Positions 1 through 8,141 of a DNA stretch of 28,476 bases are shown here, piece by piece (positions within the stretch are counted from its first letter, which is position 1; every line of letters starts with the position of its first letter). Source of the stretch: an uncultured Oscillospiraceae bacterium (GTDB lineage: Bacteria > Bacillota > Clostridia > UBA1381); assembly GCA_946531785.1 (NCBI GenBank), contig CAMNAT010000001.1, positions 1 through 28,476 on the forward strand. The letters run 5' to 3'. The position numbers were made by a program, and so were the translations under genes. The notes beneath the pieces are model-generated. The model made no database searches. It was given only the letters and a program-made list of their open reading frames with translations, and had not been told where the DNA came from.

Positions 1-446
1 ATACGGTATTTTTACCCATGCAGCTCAGCCGCGACGAGCAGATATCACGCAGCATCATGGCAAAAATGAGCTCGCCATCGGCTTTGGTCGATATACGCCT
101 GAATGTCGGCGAGATAACCGCCGCGGTATCTGCGCTCGATCTGTGCATAGGGATGCGGCTTCATTCGCTCATCTACGCGACAAGCGCGGGAGTGCCGCTT
201 ATAGGCATTGAATACGATCCGAAGATAAGGAGCTTCATGGACTATGCCGGACAGCCTATGTGTCTCGGCGTGAAGGGGCTTGATCCCGAACAGGGCAAGC
301 GCCTTATAGATGAATGCTTTGAAAACTATGACGAGATAAAGGCGCAGCTATGTGAATGCGCGCGCGTTCTCGGCGAGAAGTCGCACGAGAATGCAAGGAT
401 AGCAATAGAACTTTACGAAAAAGAGATTGGAAGTGCAAAGGCTTGA
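1..446 (+). CDS. csaB: CsaB polysaccharide pyruvyltransferase, C-terminal part
   Basis: The reading frame is open from the left edge (codons begin at position 3) and ends with TGA at 444-446, so only the C-terminal ~147 residues are present. The stretch MRLHSLIYA followed by VPLIGIEYDPKI is the typical C-terminal signature of the CsaB / polysaccharide pyruvyl transferase family. CsaB transfers pyruvate from phosphoenolpyruvate to a secondary cell-wall polysaccharide, which makes the ligand for S-layer-homology (SLH) domains. That fits the SLH-bearing peptidase encoded at 20930-23074. The murJ start codon overlaps its stop, so it is the visible first member of a cell-envelope operon. The N-terminal domain lies outside the window. 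Confidence 0.85.
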   Translation, partial: TVFLPMQLSRDEQISRSIMAKMSSPSALVDIRLNVGEITAAVSALDLCIGMRLHSLIYATSAGVPLIGIEYDPKIRSFMDYAGQPMCLGVKGLDPEQGKRLIDECFENYDEIKAQLCECARVLGEKSHENARIAIELYEKEIGSAKA

Positions 447-2020
447 GAAAAACAGATACAGGTAAGGGCATGCTCTTTACCGCGGGATTCATGGCGTTTG
501 CGACCTTCACAGCCAAGGCGCTCGGTCAGGTCAGGGACTCGCTCATGGCGGCGTATTTCGGGACAGGCATCGAGGCGGACGCATTCATGCTCGCCTCTAA
601 GATCCCGACAACGCTATTTGATGTCGTTATCGGCGGAGTCATATCCGCGTCATTCATCCCGATCTTCAACAGCATACTTCAAAAGGAGGATAAAAAAACA
701 GCCGCCGAGTTCGCAAACAAATTCATAACACTGATACTGCTCGCGACTGTGCTTATAGCACTGTTCGGCATCATCTTTGCCGGACAGCTTGTGCGGTTCA
801 TGGGGCCGGACGCGGCTCCGGAGACAAGCGCTTTGGCGATACAGCTCACGGCGATAATGTTCCCGATGATAATATTTACGGGTATTGCGTTCTCATTCGT
901 CGGGATACTGCAAAGCTACGGCGAATACAACATACCGTCAATAATCAGCCTTGTTTCCAACATCGCTATAATAGTATATTATATCCTGTTCGGAAAGAAG
1001 TTCGGAGTTATCGGACTTGCAGTAACTATGATAATCGCGTGGTCGCTGCAGGTGATCATACAGATACCGTCGCTCATAAAGCTGAAATTCCGCTACAGAC
1101 CGAATTTCAATTTTAAAGACAGGCACCTCAAAAACGCGATACTCCTTGCAATACCGATGCTTGTTAGCACATGGGTGCAGCCGCTTTATACTCTTATAAA
1201 CGCGCGGTTCGCATCCGGCATGGAGGGCGCGTATTCCTCGCTCGAATACGCAAACAGGCTCTATCTTATAGTTACGGGCGTGTTCTCGTTCATCGTAACG
1301 AACCTTATATTCCCCAAGCTCGCAAAGGCAAATGCCGGGGATAATAAAGCGGAGGCAAAGGCGCTTGTTATGACATCGTTAAAGGCTATAATCATCGTTA
1401 TCATGCCGCTGATGATGGGGATAATAATACTGGCGAAGCCCGTAACCGCGATAATATATGAGCATGGCGCGTTGGAGACCTCCGCATCCGGTATAGTCGC
1501 AAACGCCTTGAAATGCTATGCGGTCGGAATGATCTTCCTCGCGATAAACGAGGTCGCGTCAAAGACATTTTTCTCGATGCGGCAATCACTGATACCGATG
1601 CTGAACGCTATCATAAGCATGATATTCAACATCATACTTGTAAGCGTGATATTCAGATTCATAAACGGTGATGCAATGACGCTCACCGGCGGGCTTGCGC
1701 TTGCCGCCGCAGCCGGAAGCCTTGTGAACGCAACGCTGAACACCTTAGCGCTGTTTAAGCAGCTGCCGGACATGGCGCATAAGCGCGATCTTATAACAGT
1801 CGTAAAGGTGCTTATCGCTACCGCGATCATGGCGGCAGCGGTATATGGTGTATATATGCTTATCGGCACCAGATTTGAAGGCACCTTCGGCAATATCCTT
1901 ATATGCGGCATATGCGGCATTACGGGAATAATAGTTTACGGAATATCCGTGATCCTTTTAAGAGTAGACGAAATAACGGCGCTTCTGCCGAAAAGGTTCA
2001 GGAAAGGAGAAAGCCTATGA
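443..2020 (+). CDS. murJ: MurJ-type lipid II flippase (MVF family)
   Basis: A 525-residue very hydrophobic polytopic protein. Its N-terminal motif FTAKALGQVRDSLMAAYFG matches the MurJ/MviN start region (normally ...SR.LGFVRD.L.A..FG), and the length is normal for the family. MurJ moves lipid-linked peptidoglycan precursor across the membrane; a homologue inside a polysaccharide cluster might instead handle that polymer's lipid carrier, which is inference. I chose the TTG at 443, which overlaps the csaB stop (TTGA) and has GGAAG at 429-433 nine bases upstream. Longer in-frame starts lie inside csaB and give an unnatural Arg-rich leader, while the ATG at 470 would remove part of the amphipathic N-terminus. 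The stop overlaps the next gene's ATG (ATGA, 2017-2020). Confidence 0.88.
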   Translation: MRKTDTGKGMLFTAGFMAFATFTAKALGQVRDSLMAAYFGTGIEADAFMLASKIPTTLFDVVIGGVISASFIPIFNSILQKEDKKTAAEFANKFITLILLATVLIALFGIIFAGQLVRFMGPDAAPETSALAIQLTAIMFPMIIFTGIAFSFVGILQSYGEYNIPSIISLVSNIAIIVYYILFGKKFGVIGLAVTMIIAWSLQVIIQIPSLIKLKFRYRPNFNFKDRHLKNAILLAIPMLVSTWVQPLYTLINARFASGMEGAYSSLEYANRLYLIVTGVFSFIVTNLIFPKLAKANAGDNKAEAKALVMTSLKAIIIVIMPLMMGIIILAKPVTAIIYEHGALETSASGIVANALKCYAVGMIFLAINEVASKTFFSMRQSLIPMLNAIISMIFNIILVSVIFRFINGDAMTLTGGLALAAAAGSLVNATLNTLALFKQLPDMAHKRDLITVVKVLIATAIMAAAVYGVYMLIGTRFEGTFGNILICGICGITGIIVYGISVILLRVDEITALLPKRFRKGESL

Positions 2021-3897
2021 ACAGTATGATAATAACCGCCGTCACCGGCTTCTGCCGCGGCTTATGGGCAAGGCTCATGGACAGCAGGCTTTGGGCGGTC
2101 ATAACGGCAATATACCTTGCATGCAGCCGTTCATGGCATAACAGCCGCATAATGCGGTTTTTAAAGGGCGGCAATGATACAGTTGAGGGGTCGCGATTTG
2201 CGCGGCGGCTCTTCGCGCCGTTTGATCTGCTTTCACTCATTGCCAAAAAGACAAATAAAAAGCTCTCAAGGGCGGTGGAGCAGAGCGTTATCTGCGAGCT
2301 GGGCAGGCTCTATGTGCACAACTTCATGGCGCTCAACACGCGCTTCTGGGGCACCATGCTGCTGGTGGGTACGGTAACCTTCAACACCCTCCACTTTATG
2401 CGCGGCATGGGATTGAATAAATATGTGCTCTGTCTTTCGGGATTATCGGCGATCATGCTCATATTCAACTACAATGTGACAGGGTTCTTTACCGGCTCCA
2501 AGGCGGCTGATCTTGTAAAGTCATGCGCGGGAGTGAAGGATATCACATTTGACTTCTTTGATGAGATGAGAACTGCCGGACGCGCAAGATTCGTCTCCGC
2601 GGTCGTTATAGGTCTTATAACCGGCGCGGTCATGATTATAAAGCCGCTCTACGGCGTGATGGTACCATTCGCGGCATTCGGAATGCTTCTGGTTCTCGAA
2701 TACCCGATAACGGGCGTATATGCCGCGGTATTTATAGCGCCGCTAATCCCGTTTTCATCAATGCCGCTTGCGGGCATCTGCATCTGGACATTGATAGCGG
2801 TGGTGATAAAGTCACTCACAGACAAGGACTTCACATGGAAAAAGGAAGGCACGGGCGCAGCACTCATAGCATTTCTGCTTGTTCTGCTCGTTTCGTGTAT
2901 ATTCTCATTCTCACAGAAGTCGAGCATGATAGTATGGATGATGTATCTCGTTTTCATATCCTTCTACTTTGCGGTGATAAACACAATAAAAACACGCGCG
3001 CAGCTTTTCGGACTGCTGAGATTGTTCGTGATCTCCGGTACTCTGGTAGCTCTCTACGGAGTTATGCAGTATGTTTTCGGCTGGACGACAACTAACGCCT
3101 GGATAGATGAGGAAATGTTTGAGGAGGACACGATGCGAGTATTCTCAACGCTTGCAAACCCGAATGTTCTGGGTGAATACCTCCTGCTCGTTCTTCCGGT
3201 CGCAGCTGTGTTCTTCTTAAAGGACAGCGTAAGGTCGCTTTCAAAGTGGGTGTATCTGGGCATCACGGGAATAATATTCGTTTGCCTTATCCTCACCCAG
3301 TCGCGCGGCTGCTGGCTCGGCTTCATGGTATCGGTGGCGATATTCGTCACCTTCTATGAGGGACGCTGGTGGGCGCTCATCCCGCTTGCGCTGTGCATTA
3401 TACCGTTCGTGATACCGCAGACTATAGTCGAAAGATTTTCCAGCGTCGGCAACATGGACGACTCCTCCACCTCATACAGAGTATATATCTGGATGGGGGC
3501 TATCGGGATGCTGCGGCATTATATCGCCGGAGGCATAGGCATGGGCGAGGGCGCGTTCGGAGAGGTATATCCGTTCTTCTCATATAACGCGATCATCGCG
3601 CCGCATTCGCATAACACCTTCCTCCAGCTTCTGGTCGAGGGCGGGATACCCGCGCTTGCGACCTTCATAGCGGTCATGGTAGTGACATTCAGATCAGCGC
3701 AGAAAACGATAAAGGCAGAGCCGGACAAAAAGGCGCCGGCACCCGCGATGGTGCTCGGCATATGCGCCGGACTTTGCGGCTTCCTGTTCCAGAGCCTGTT
3801 TGACTACACATTCTATAACTACAGAGTAATGGCGGTGTTCTTTATGCTTATCGCTATAGTTATAAGCTTCCGCTATATAACAAGGGAGGCTGAGTGA
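2017..3897 (+). CDS. O-antigen ligase / Wzy-polymerase family membrane protein
   Basis: A 626-residue protein with about 115 relatively polar N-terminal residues, followed by many hydrophobic segments. The Wzy_C-type region carries TQSRGCWLG near residue 428 and H530-S-H-N533 with TFLQLLVEGG, the pattern of the large periplasmic loop of O-antigen ligases and polymerases. Such proteins join or transfer undecaprenol-linked glycans on the outer membrane face. In a monoderm the likely job is polymerising or ligating a secondary wall polysaccharide. The ATG at 2017 overlaps the murJ stop and has GGAAAGGAG at 2001-2009. The long N-terminal extension before the ligase region is of unknown role. Polymerase and ligase cannot be told apart from sequence. 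Confidence 0.82.
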   Translation: MNSMIITAVTGFCRGLWARLMDSRLWAVITAIYLACSRSWHNSRIMRFLKGGNDTVEGSRFARRLFAPFDLLSLIAKKTNKKLSRAVEQSVICELGRLYVHNFMALNTRFWGTMLLVGTVTFNTLHFMRGMGLNKYVLCLSGLSAIMLIFNYNVTGFFTGSKAADLVKSCAGVKDITFDFFDEMRTAGRARFVSAVVIGLITGAVMIIKPLYGVMVPFAAFGMLLVLEYPITGVYAAVFIAPLIPFSSMPLAGICIWTLIAVVIKSLTDKDFTWKKEGTGAALIAFLLVLLVSCIFSFSQKSSMIVWMMYLVFISFYFAVINTIKTRAQLFGLLRLFVISGTLVALYGVMQYVFGWTTTNAWIDEEMFEEDTMRVFSTLANPNVLGEYLLLVLPVAAVFFLKDSVRSLSKWVYLGITGIIFVCLILTQSRGCWLGFMVSVAIFVTFYEGRWWALIPLALCIIPFVIPQTIVERFSSVGNMDDSSTSYRVYIWMGAIGMLRHYIAGGIGMGEGAFGEVYPFFSYNAIIAPHSHNTFLQLLVEGGIPALATFIAVMVVTFRSAQKTIKAEPDKKAPAPAMVLGICAGLCGFLFQSLFDYTFYNYRVMAVFFMLIAIVISFRYITREAE

Positions 3898-5021
3898 TGG
3901 AAAAGCGGAAAATAATCGAGGTGTCCTCCGACACCAACATAGGCGGCGCGGGAAAATGCCTGATAGCGCTGCTTAAAAACTTTGACTACGGCAAGTACGA
4001 GATAAAGGTTATTCTCCCGCCGGACAGCCTGTTAAAGCCGGAGATAACCGCACTCGGCATCGAGGTCATAGAGGTCGACGGGATAGCCGAAAAGTCGCTG
4101 AGTCTCGGCTCGATACGCGCGCTGCGTGATGTATTTAAGAAAGAAAAGACCGGGCTTGTCCACACGCACGGCAGCATGTCCGCGCGTATCGCGGCAAGGC
4201 AGGCGGGCGCAAAGGTCGTATATACCCGACACAGTGTTTTCCCACAGCCGAAAAAGCTGACAACTCAACCCGGAAAGGCTGTAAACGGATTCATCAATAA
4301 CCACTATGCAGACGGCATAATCGCCGTTGCGGAGGCGGCAAAGGATAATCTGACAGAAACAGGCGTTGATCCGAAGCTCATACGCGTTATCTTAAACGGC
4401 GTAAAGGGGCTCTCCCCTGCCGATGCGGATGAAAGGCAGCAAAACAGGCTCAGGTTCGGTATCACAAGCGATGATGACAAGGTGATCTCAATAGTCGCAA
4501 GGCTTGAGGACATAAAGGGTCATGAATACTTTATTGATGCCGCTGATATCCTTCTTAAAAACGGAATAAAGGCAAAATTCCTTATCGCAGGCACAGGCTC
4601 ATATGAGCCGAAGCTCAGAGAAAAGGCAAAGAATATGGGACTTGACGGCAAGGTGATATTTACCGGTTTCATAAAGGATATTGAAAATCTGATGAAGATA
4701 ACCGATATCCAGGTGAACGCCTCCTACGGCACCGAGGCGACGAGCCTTGCGCTGCTAGAGGGCATGAGCATCGGCATACCGGCTGTCGTTTCCGACTTCG
4801 GCGGCAATCCCGGAGTTATAAAAAACGGCGAGAACGGCTTTGTTGTTCCTAAGCAGAACGCCGAAGCGCTTGCGACAGGCATAAACAGGCTGCTCACCGA
4901 TGAAAAGCTATACAGAAAGATGTCCGAAAAAGCTATTGATATCTTTAATACCACATTTACCGCCGAGGCAATGACACGCAGCACCGAGGCGCTCTATGAT
5001 GAACTGTTAGAAAGGGGTTAA
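3897..5021 (+). CDS. GT4-family glycosyltransferase
   Basis: A 374-residue protein with the two-Rossmann-fold GT-B layout. The N-terminal domain has a Gly-rich loop (NIGGAGKCL). The C-terminal domain has VARLEDIKGHEYFIDAA and the EX7E motif of retaining GT4 enzymes (E280 and E288, in TEATSLALLEGMSIGIP). It should transfer a sugar from a nucleotide donor at the cytoplasmic membrane face while the cell-envelope polysaccharide is built. The sugar cannot be named. The ATG at 3897 is preferred over GTG 3894 because AGGGAGG (3883-3889) sits seven bases before it. It overlaps the stop of the polymerase-like gene, showing translational coupling. Confidence 0.85.
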   Translation: MEKRKIIEVSSDTNIGGAGKCLIALLKNFDYGKYEIKVILPPDSLLKPEITALGIEVIEVDGIAEKSLSLGSIRALRDVFKKEKTGLVHTHGSMSARIAARQAGAKVVYTRHSVFPQPKKLTTQPGKAVNGFINNHYADGIIAVAEAAKDNLTETGVDPKLIRVILNGVKGLSPADADERQQNRLRFGITSDDDKVISIVARLEDIKGHEYFIDAADILLKNGIKAKFLIAGTGSYEPKLREKAKNMGLDGKVIFTGFIKDIENLMKITDIQVNASYGTEATSLALLEGMSIGIPAVVSDFGGNPGVIKNGENGFVVPKQNAEALATGINRLLTDEKLYRKMSEKAIDIFNTTFTAEAMTRSTEALYDELLERG

Positions 5022-5031
5022 GAAAACAGAT

Positions 5032-5520
5032 ATGGCAGAGAATAAAAAGAAATGGACCGTTGTTGATACCATTATAGTTATCGCAGTTATCGCGGCAGGC
5101 TTTGCCGGATTTAAAATGTTCGGCGGCAGGGTAACACACGGCGACAAGACAAAGATCGAGACACAGATACTTATAGCAAACCAGCCGCAGGAGCTTGGCG
5201 AGGCGATAAAGGACTGTATCGGCGAGGATGTTACGCTGAGCCTTACCGAGAAGGACTCCGGCGTTTTAAAGGATGCAAGGGTCGTTCCGGCTGAGGTCAT
5301 CGTGTACGATTCGATAAACGGCGCATATAAGGTGCAGCACTCAGAGTCAAATGTCGATATATACGCGACTGTCGATATCGATGTTGAAGAAAATGACTAC
5401 GCCTTTCTTGCTGGGACCACTCCGGTCAAGGTAGGCAGCCCCATCCCGTTCAGAGGCAAGGGCTATGCCACAGAGGGCAATGTTATAACTATAACCAAGG
5501 AGGGCGGCAAAAATGAATAA
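5032..5520 (+). CDS. DUF4330-type membrane-anchored protein, copy 1
   Basis: A 162-residue protein with a short basic N-terminus, one membrane segment at about residues 8-27 (VVDTIIVIAVIAAGFAGF) and a beta-rich outside domain. The layout and sequence are those of DUF4330 proteins, which occur next to polysaccharide genes in Clostridia; their function is not known. A similar gene follows directly (5513-6007), so the pair probably arose by tandem duplication, now far diverged. The gene begins 10 bases after the glycosyltransferase stop. The only Shine-Dalgarno-like stretch (AAAGGGG, about 5010-5016) is unusually far from the ATG. A role in the assembly or export of the polymer made by its neighbours is inference from position only. 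Confidence 0.72.
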   Translation: MAENKKKWTVVDTIIVIAVIAAGFAGFKMFGGRVTHGDKTKIETQILIANQPQELGEAIKDCIGEDVTLSLTEKDSGVLKDARVVPAEVIVYDSINGAYKVQHSESNVDIYATVDIDVEENDYAFLAGTTPVKVGSPIPFRGKGYATEGNVITITKEGGKNE

Positions 5521-6007
5521 AAACGGAAATATAAAGGGAAAATTCAATATAATAGATATTCTCGTTATTGTTCTTATTATTGCGGTAATAGCGGGTATCG
5601 CGCTTCGCTACGGCAGTAAGATAACGGCCGCAGTAAAATCCGATGAGGAGTTCTCCTATGTTGTAAGAGTGCAGTCAGTACGCGAATACACGATAGACGC
5701 TTTGAAGGAAACCATGAAGACAGCGAGTAAGCTGTCTGACAAAAAGGGCACAGTTGATCTCGGCAAGATCGTAAACATTGATGTAAAGCCGGCAACTGTG
5801 ATCTCGGAAAAGGCTGACGGAACGATCGTAGAGGCGCCGCAGGACGGCAGATACACAGCATATGTCACGATAGAGACACGCGGCAAGGAGTCCGACAACA
5901 GCTATATAACAGCAGACTCGAACGAGCTGTCGGTAGGCCGCTCCACCGAGATATTCTCAAAATATGTACACACCTCAGGTCTCATAATGGAGGTCAACAA
6001 GAAATAA
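5513..6007 (+). CDS. DUF4330-type membrane-anchored protein, copy 2
   Basis: A 164-residue paralogue of the preceding gene, with N-terminal basic residues, one membrane segment at about residues 14-29 (IIDILVIVLIIAVIAGIAL) and an extracytoplasmic beta-rich domain. It overlaps copy 1 by eight bases and has a strong AAGGAGGG site at 5497-5504, eight bases before ATG. It is the last gene of the csaB-murJ operon; a strong terminator follows within 10 bases. The tandem pair may form a heteromeric membrane complex, but this is only an inference from adjacency. No catalytic motif is visible. Confidence 0.72.
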   Translation: MNKNGNIKGKFNIIDILVIVLIIAVIAGIALRYGSKITAAVKSDEEFSYVVRVQSVREYTIDALKETMKTASKLSDKKGTVDLGKIVNIDVKPATVISEKADGTIVEAPQDGRYTAYVTIETRGKESDNSYITADSNELSVGRSTEIFSKYVHTSGLIMEVNKK

Positions 6008-6013
6008 GGTCAA

Positions 6014-6050
6014 GGGGCTGTAAACAAGTTTTACAGCCCCCTTTTTTTTT
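6014..6050 (+). terminator. Rho-independent terminator of the envelope polysaccharide operon
   Basis: An 11-bp perfect stem, GGGGCTGTAAA (6014-6024) with TTTACAGCCCC (6030-6040), has a five-base loop and is followed at once by C and nine T. It ends the csaB-to-DUF4330 transcription unit and stands back to back with the terminator of the minus-strand RNA gene (6053-6080). Confidence 0.95.
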
Positions 6051-6052
6051 GC

Positions 6053-6256
6053 AAAAAAAGACCCCGGGATAACCGTGGTCAGAAGTCAGAATTCTACCTG
6101 CAATTGCAGGTGGGTCGCTTCCCGTCAGCTTTACAAGTCCACTGGCAGTCACAAAAGTGAAAGGAGGCATGTGCGCCGCAAACGGAGTCAGCATCCCGTA
6201 TAAGATGTGTTGGTAAAATAAATGACTTCCCCACGCGAAATCCCAGGGTTGTTTGT
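6053..6256 (-). ncRNA. ssrS: 6S-RNA-like small RNA (probable ssrS)
   Basis: A roughly 200-nt transcript is defined by a promoter (6263-6291) and a terminator hairpin with a seven-U tail (6053-6080). Its ends pair in a long closing stem: 6240-6249 with 6061-6070 (10 bp), 6231-6235 with 6074-6078 (5 bp) and 6223-6230 with 6081-6088 (8 bp). A large bubble follows. Its 3' strand holds a perfect 6-bp hairpin (ACCTGC-AATT-GCAGGT, 6096-6111). The far arm ends in a TCAC/GTGA hairpin at 6149-6160. Size, end pairing, central bubble, bubble hairpin and irregular far arm match 6S RNA, which mimics an open promoter and binds housekeeping RNA polymerase. The terminator hairpin competes with the outer part of the closing stem. 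No credible ORF is present. The family name rests on fold and size, not on a database match. Confidence 0.75.
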
Positions 6257-6262
6257 AATATT

Positions 6263-6291
6263 AGTATAGCATAAGTCCTTGAAAAATACAA
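6263..6291 (-). promoter_or_regulatory. SigA-type promoter of the 6S-like RNA
   Basis: On the minus strand, TTGTAT (6286-6291) and TATACT (6263-6268) are separated by 17 bases. The -10 is extended by TG one base upstream (6270-6271). Initiation seven bases downstream falls on an A at 6256, just before the 5' strand of the RNA's closing stem. It lies downstream of the DUF1292 gene, so the RNA can be made independently of yqgF-DUF1292. Confidence 0.8.
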
Positions 6292-6337
6292 GTGTTATTT
6301 ACTAACAATTTAATTACAGGACTATTACGCAGATATT

Positions 6338-6604
6338 TTATTCTGCCGCTTCCTCATCGCGCTTTAAAAACTCGTCAAACGCACGCTGCAGAAGCGCTTC
6401 ATCCTCGACCATGACGAGCTCAGCATCATCACTTTCAAGATCGCCCTCTACCATCATGATAAGAACATCATCGTTTTCCTCTTCCTCGGGCAGGCACTCA
6501 ACAAGTGCAAAGAAGGTATGTCCTTCAAACTCATATACATCTATGACCGCAAACTCTACCTCTACGCCGTCCTGATCCTCTAAAATAATTATATTGTTTT
6601 CCAT
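6338..6604 (-). CDS. DUF1292 (YrzB-like) acidic protein
   Basis: An 88-residue, very acidic protein. It starts with MENNIIILEDQDGVEVEF, has a beta-strand-rich core and ends in EDEALLQRAFDEFLK, which is the DUF1292 pattern. Family members commonly sit next to yqgF in Bacillota, as here, where yqgF lies 61 bases upstream on the same strand; the function is unknown. GGAAGGAA just before the ATG is a good ribosome site. No separate promoter is evident, so it is probably cotranscribed with yqgF. The 6S-like RNA gene follows with its own promoter. Confidence 0.88.
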   Translation of the reverse strand: MENNIIILEDQDGVEVEFAVIDVYEFEGHTFFALVECLPEEEENDDVLIMMVEGDLESDDAELVMVEDEALLQRAFDEFLKRDEEAAE

Positions 6605-6665
6605 AATTGATTCCTTCCCATAAAAACTATTCTATAATATATTCTAATATATTTTTCCCATCTTG

Positions 6666-7079
6666 TCAACTCTTATTTTTTGATAACCAGCTTTCAAGGA
6701 TAAGACAAGCCGAGACCGTATCGATAACTCCCTTCCTTTTTTTACCGCGGGTGTTTGTCGTATTCAGAAATCTGGACGCGCCCATTGTTGTGAGCCGCTC
6801 ATCCATATATTCTATTTTCCCATCATATACGGTCTTTAATCTGTCGGCAAATTTATAGGTCGTCTCAGCGCGGAAGCCCTCCGTCCCGTCCATGTTTTTC
6901 GGCAGCCCGATAACGATGACCTCCGGTGTATATTCCTCGATAAGCTTTGAAAGAGCGGAAACCAGACCGTTAAGTCCGGTGTTCTTTACAGTACCCACGC
7001 CCTGTGCCGTAAGTCCAAGAAGATCTGATACCGCGACGCCCACTCTTGCATCGCCGTAATCTATTCCCATAACACGCAT
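6666..7079 (-). CDS. yqgF: YqgF/RuvX-family putative Holliday junction resolvase (pre-16S rRNA nuclease)
   Basis: A 137-residue RNase H-fold protein of normal family length. It has the N-terminal Asp motif MGIDYGDARVGVAVSD (D7), the middle VIGLPKNMDGTEG and YMDERLTT with its acidic residues, and a C-terminal GVIDTVSACLIL. These are the conserved acidic sites of the YqgF nuclease family, which is linked to 16S rRNA 5'-end maturation and proposed as a junction resolvase. The start at 7079 gives the usual MR(V/I)MG opening; an in-frame extension to 7142 would add a hydrophobic leader that runs through the promoter. AAAGGG lies about 12 bases upstream of the ATG, a weak spacing. The gene is followed by DUF1292. 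Confidence 0.92.
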   Translation of the reverse strand: MRVMGIDYGDARVGVAVSDLLGLTAQGVGTVKNTGLNGLVSALSKLIEEYTPEVIVIGLPKNMDGTEGFRAETTYKFADRLKTVYDGKIEYMDERLTTMGASRFLNTTNTRGKKRKGVIDTVSACLILESWLSKNKS

Positions 7080-7113
7080 AAATAATATTATCCCTTTCTC
7101 GTATAATATTATT

Positions 7114-7142
7114 ATAATATCACAAAAAATCATTTTTTTCAA
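7114..7142 (-). promoter_or_regulatory. Promoter of yqgF-DUF1292
   Basis: On the minus strand, TTGAAA (7137-7142) and TATTAT (7114-7119) are spaced by 17 bases in a very A/T-rich stretch, about 35 bases before the yqgF ATG. A second TATAAT three bases further on would have 20-base spacing. It is divergent from the plus-strand promoter at 7163-7190. Confidence 0.65.
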
Positions 7143-7162
7143 TACAAATCAGTCCGTTATTC

Positions 7163-7190
7163 TTGACATTATTTTATTTTAGTTTATAAT
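7163..7190 (+). promoter_or_regulatory. Consensus SigA promoter of the lipid kinase-VanW operon
   Basis: A perfect TTGACA (7163-7168) and perfect TATAAT (7185-7190) are separated by 16 bases and lie 40 bases before the first ATG. It is the only strong plus-strand promoter before 11028, so it likely drives the four genes from 7230 to 11028. Confidence 0.85.
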
Positions 7191-7229
7191 ATAATAGATA
7201 GTATTTAAGCTGATACAGGAGGATAGCTG

Positions 7230-8141
7230 ATGGAAACAAAGAAAATGCTGTTTATTTATAATCCCGAGGCAGGAAAAGGCAGGATAAAGGCAGCTTTATT
7301 TGAAATAATCGATATATTTACCAAGGGCGGCTATCTGACAAGCGCTTATCCCACTCAGGACAGAGGCGATTGCACAAGGATGATCAATGAATTTGCTTCA
7401 ACCTATGATCTGGTAGTCGTTTCCGGCGGAGACGGTACCCTGAGCGAGGCCGTAACGGGAATGCTTTCACTCCCCCGCGATCAGCGCGTGCCTCTCGGAT
7501 ATATCCCATCGGGAACGGTAAATGATTTTGCATCAGGCAACTCGATCCCCAAATCAATGACAGAGGCCGCGCATGCTATTGTTCACGGCAAGCTGATAAA
7601 CTACGATATAGGCGAGCTTAACGGAAACAATTTTGTATATGTTGCCGGCTTCGGAGCGTTCACGGATGTATCATATGACACTCCGCAGTTTACAAAGAAT
7701 ATATTCGGAAACGCGGCATATCTGTTTGAGGGACTGAAAAGACTTCCCACTATCGAGAGCATTTCAGTTAACATAAAGACAGATGACGGCACAGAGCTGC
7801 ACGAGGATGTATATGTCTGTCTCATTATGAATTCGATAAGCGTTGCCGGGTTGGAATTCGGAGATTTTTATGATATAAATACAAGCGACGGTCTTTTTGA
7901 GATCGCCCTTATACCGAAAACAGACAATCTGCTCGAGCTTGCAGCGATCGTGGGTAATATTCTGAACGGCGAGCTTAAGCATGAGGGCATTAAGCTGATA
8001 TCGGCATCGTCTGCGGAAATAACGACCGAAAAGCCCGTCCGCTGGACGCTTGACGGCGACTTTGGCGGCGAAGCAGATCATGTAACATTTAAGGTCGATC
8101 ATAATGCTATCAACTTTATTATGCAAAACGGAGGCAACTAA
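7230..8141 (+). CDS. YegS/BmrU-type lipid kinase (diacylglycerol kinase catalytic domain)
   Basis: A 303-residue soluble protein of usual length for the bacterial DgkB/YegS/BmrU family. The nucleotide-binding GGDGT (66-70) lies in VVVSGGDGTLSEAV, and SGTVNDFA (94-101) follows; a C-terminal beta-sandwich ends in the WTLDGD motif. These enzymes phosphorylate diacylglycerol or a related lipid with ATP at the inner membrane face and recycle the diacylglycerol released when envelope polymers are made. AGGAGG (7217-7222) sits seven bases before the ATG. It is the first gene of its operon, and its TAA is immediately followed by the next ATG. The lipid substrate is not certain. Confidence 0.9.
   Translation: METKKMLFIYNPEAGKGRIKAALFEIIDIFTKGGYLTSAYPTQDRGDCTRMINEFASTYDLVVVSGGDGTLSEAVTGMLSLPRDQRVPLGYIPSGTVNDFASGNSIPKSMTEAAHAIVHGKLINYDIGELNGNNFVYVAGFGAFTDVSYDTPQFTKNIFGNAAYLFEGLKRLPTIESISVNIKTDDGTELHEDVYVCLIMNSISVAGLEFGDFYDINTSDGLFEIALIPKTDNLLELAAIVGNILNGELKHEGIKLISASSAEITTEKPVRWTLDGDFGGEADHVTFKVDHNAINFIMQNGGN

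Noticed and set aside
5994..6291. Two short minus-strand open frames across the small RNA
   Set aside because: They run through the terminators and promoter of the RNA gene and have no ribosome site; the paired RNA structure explains the sequence better.
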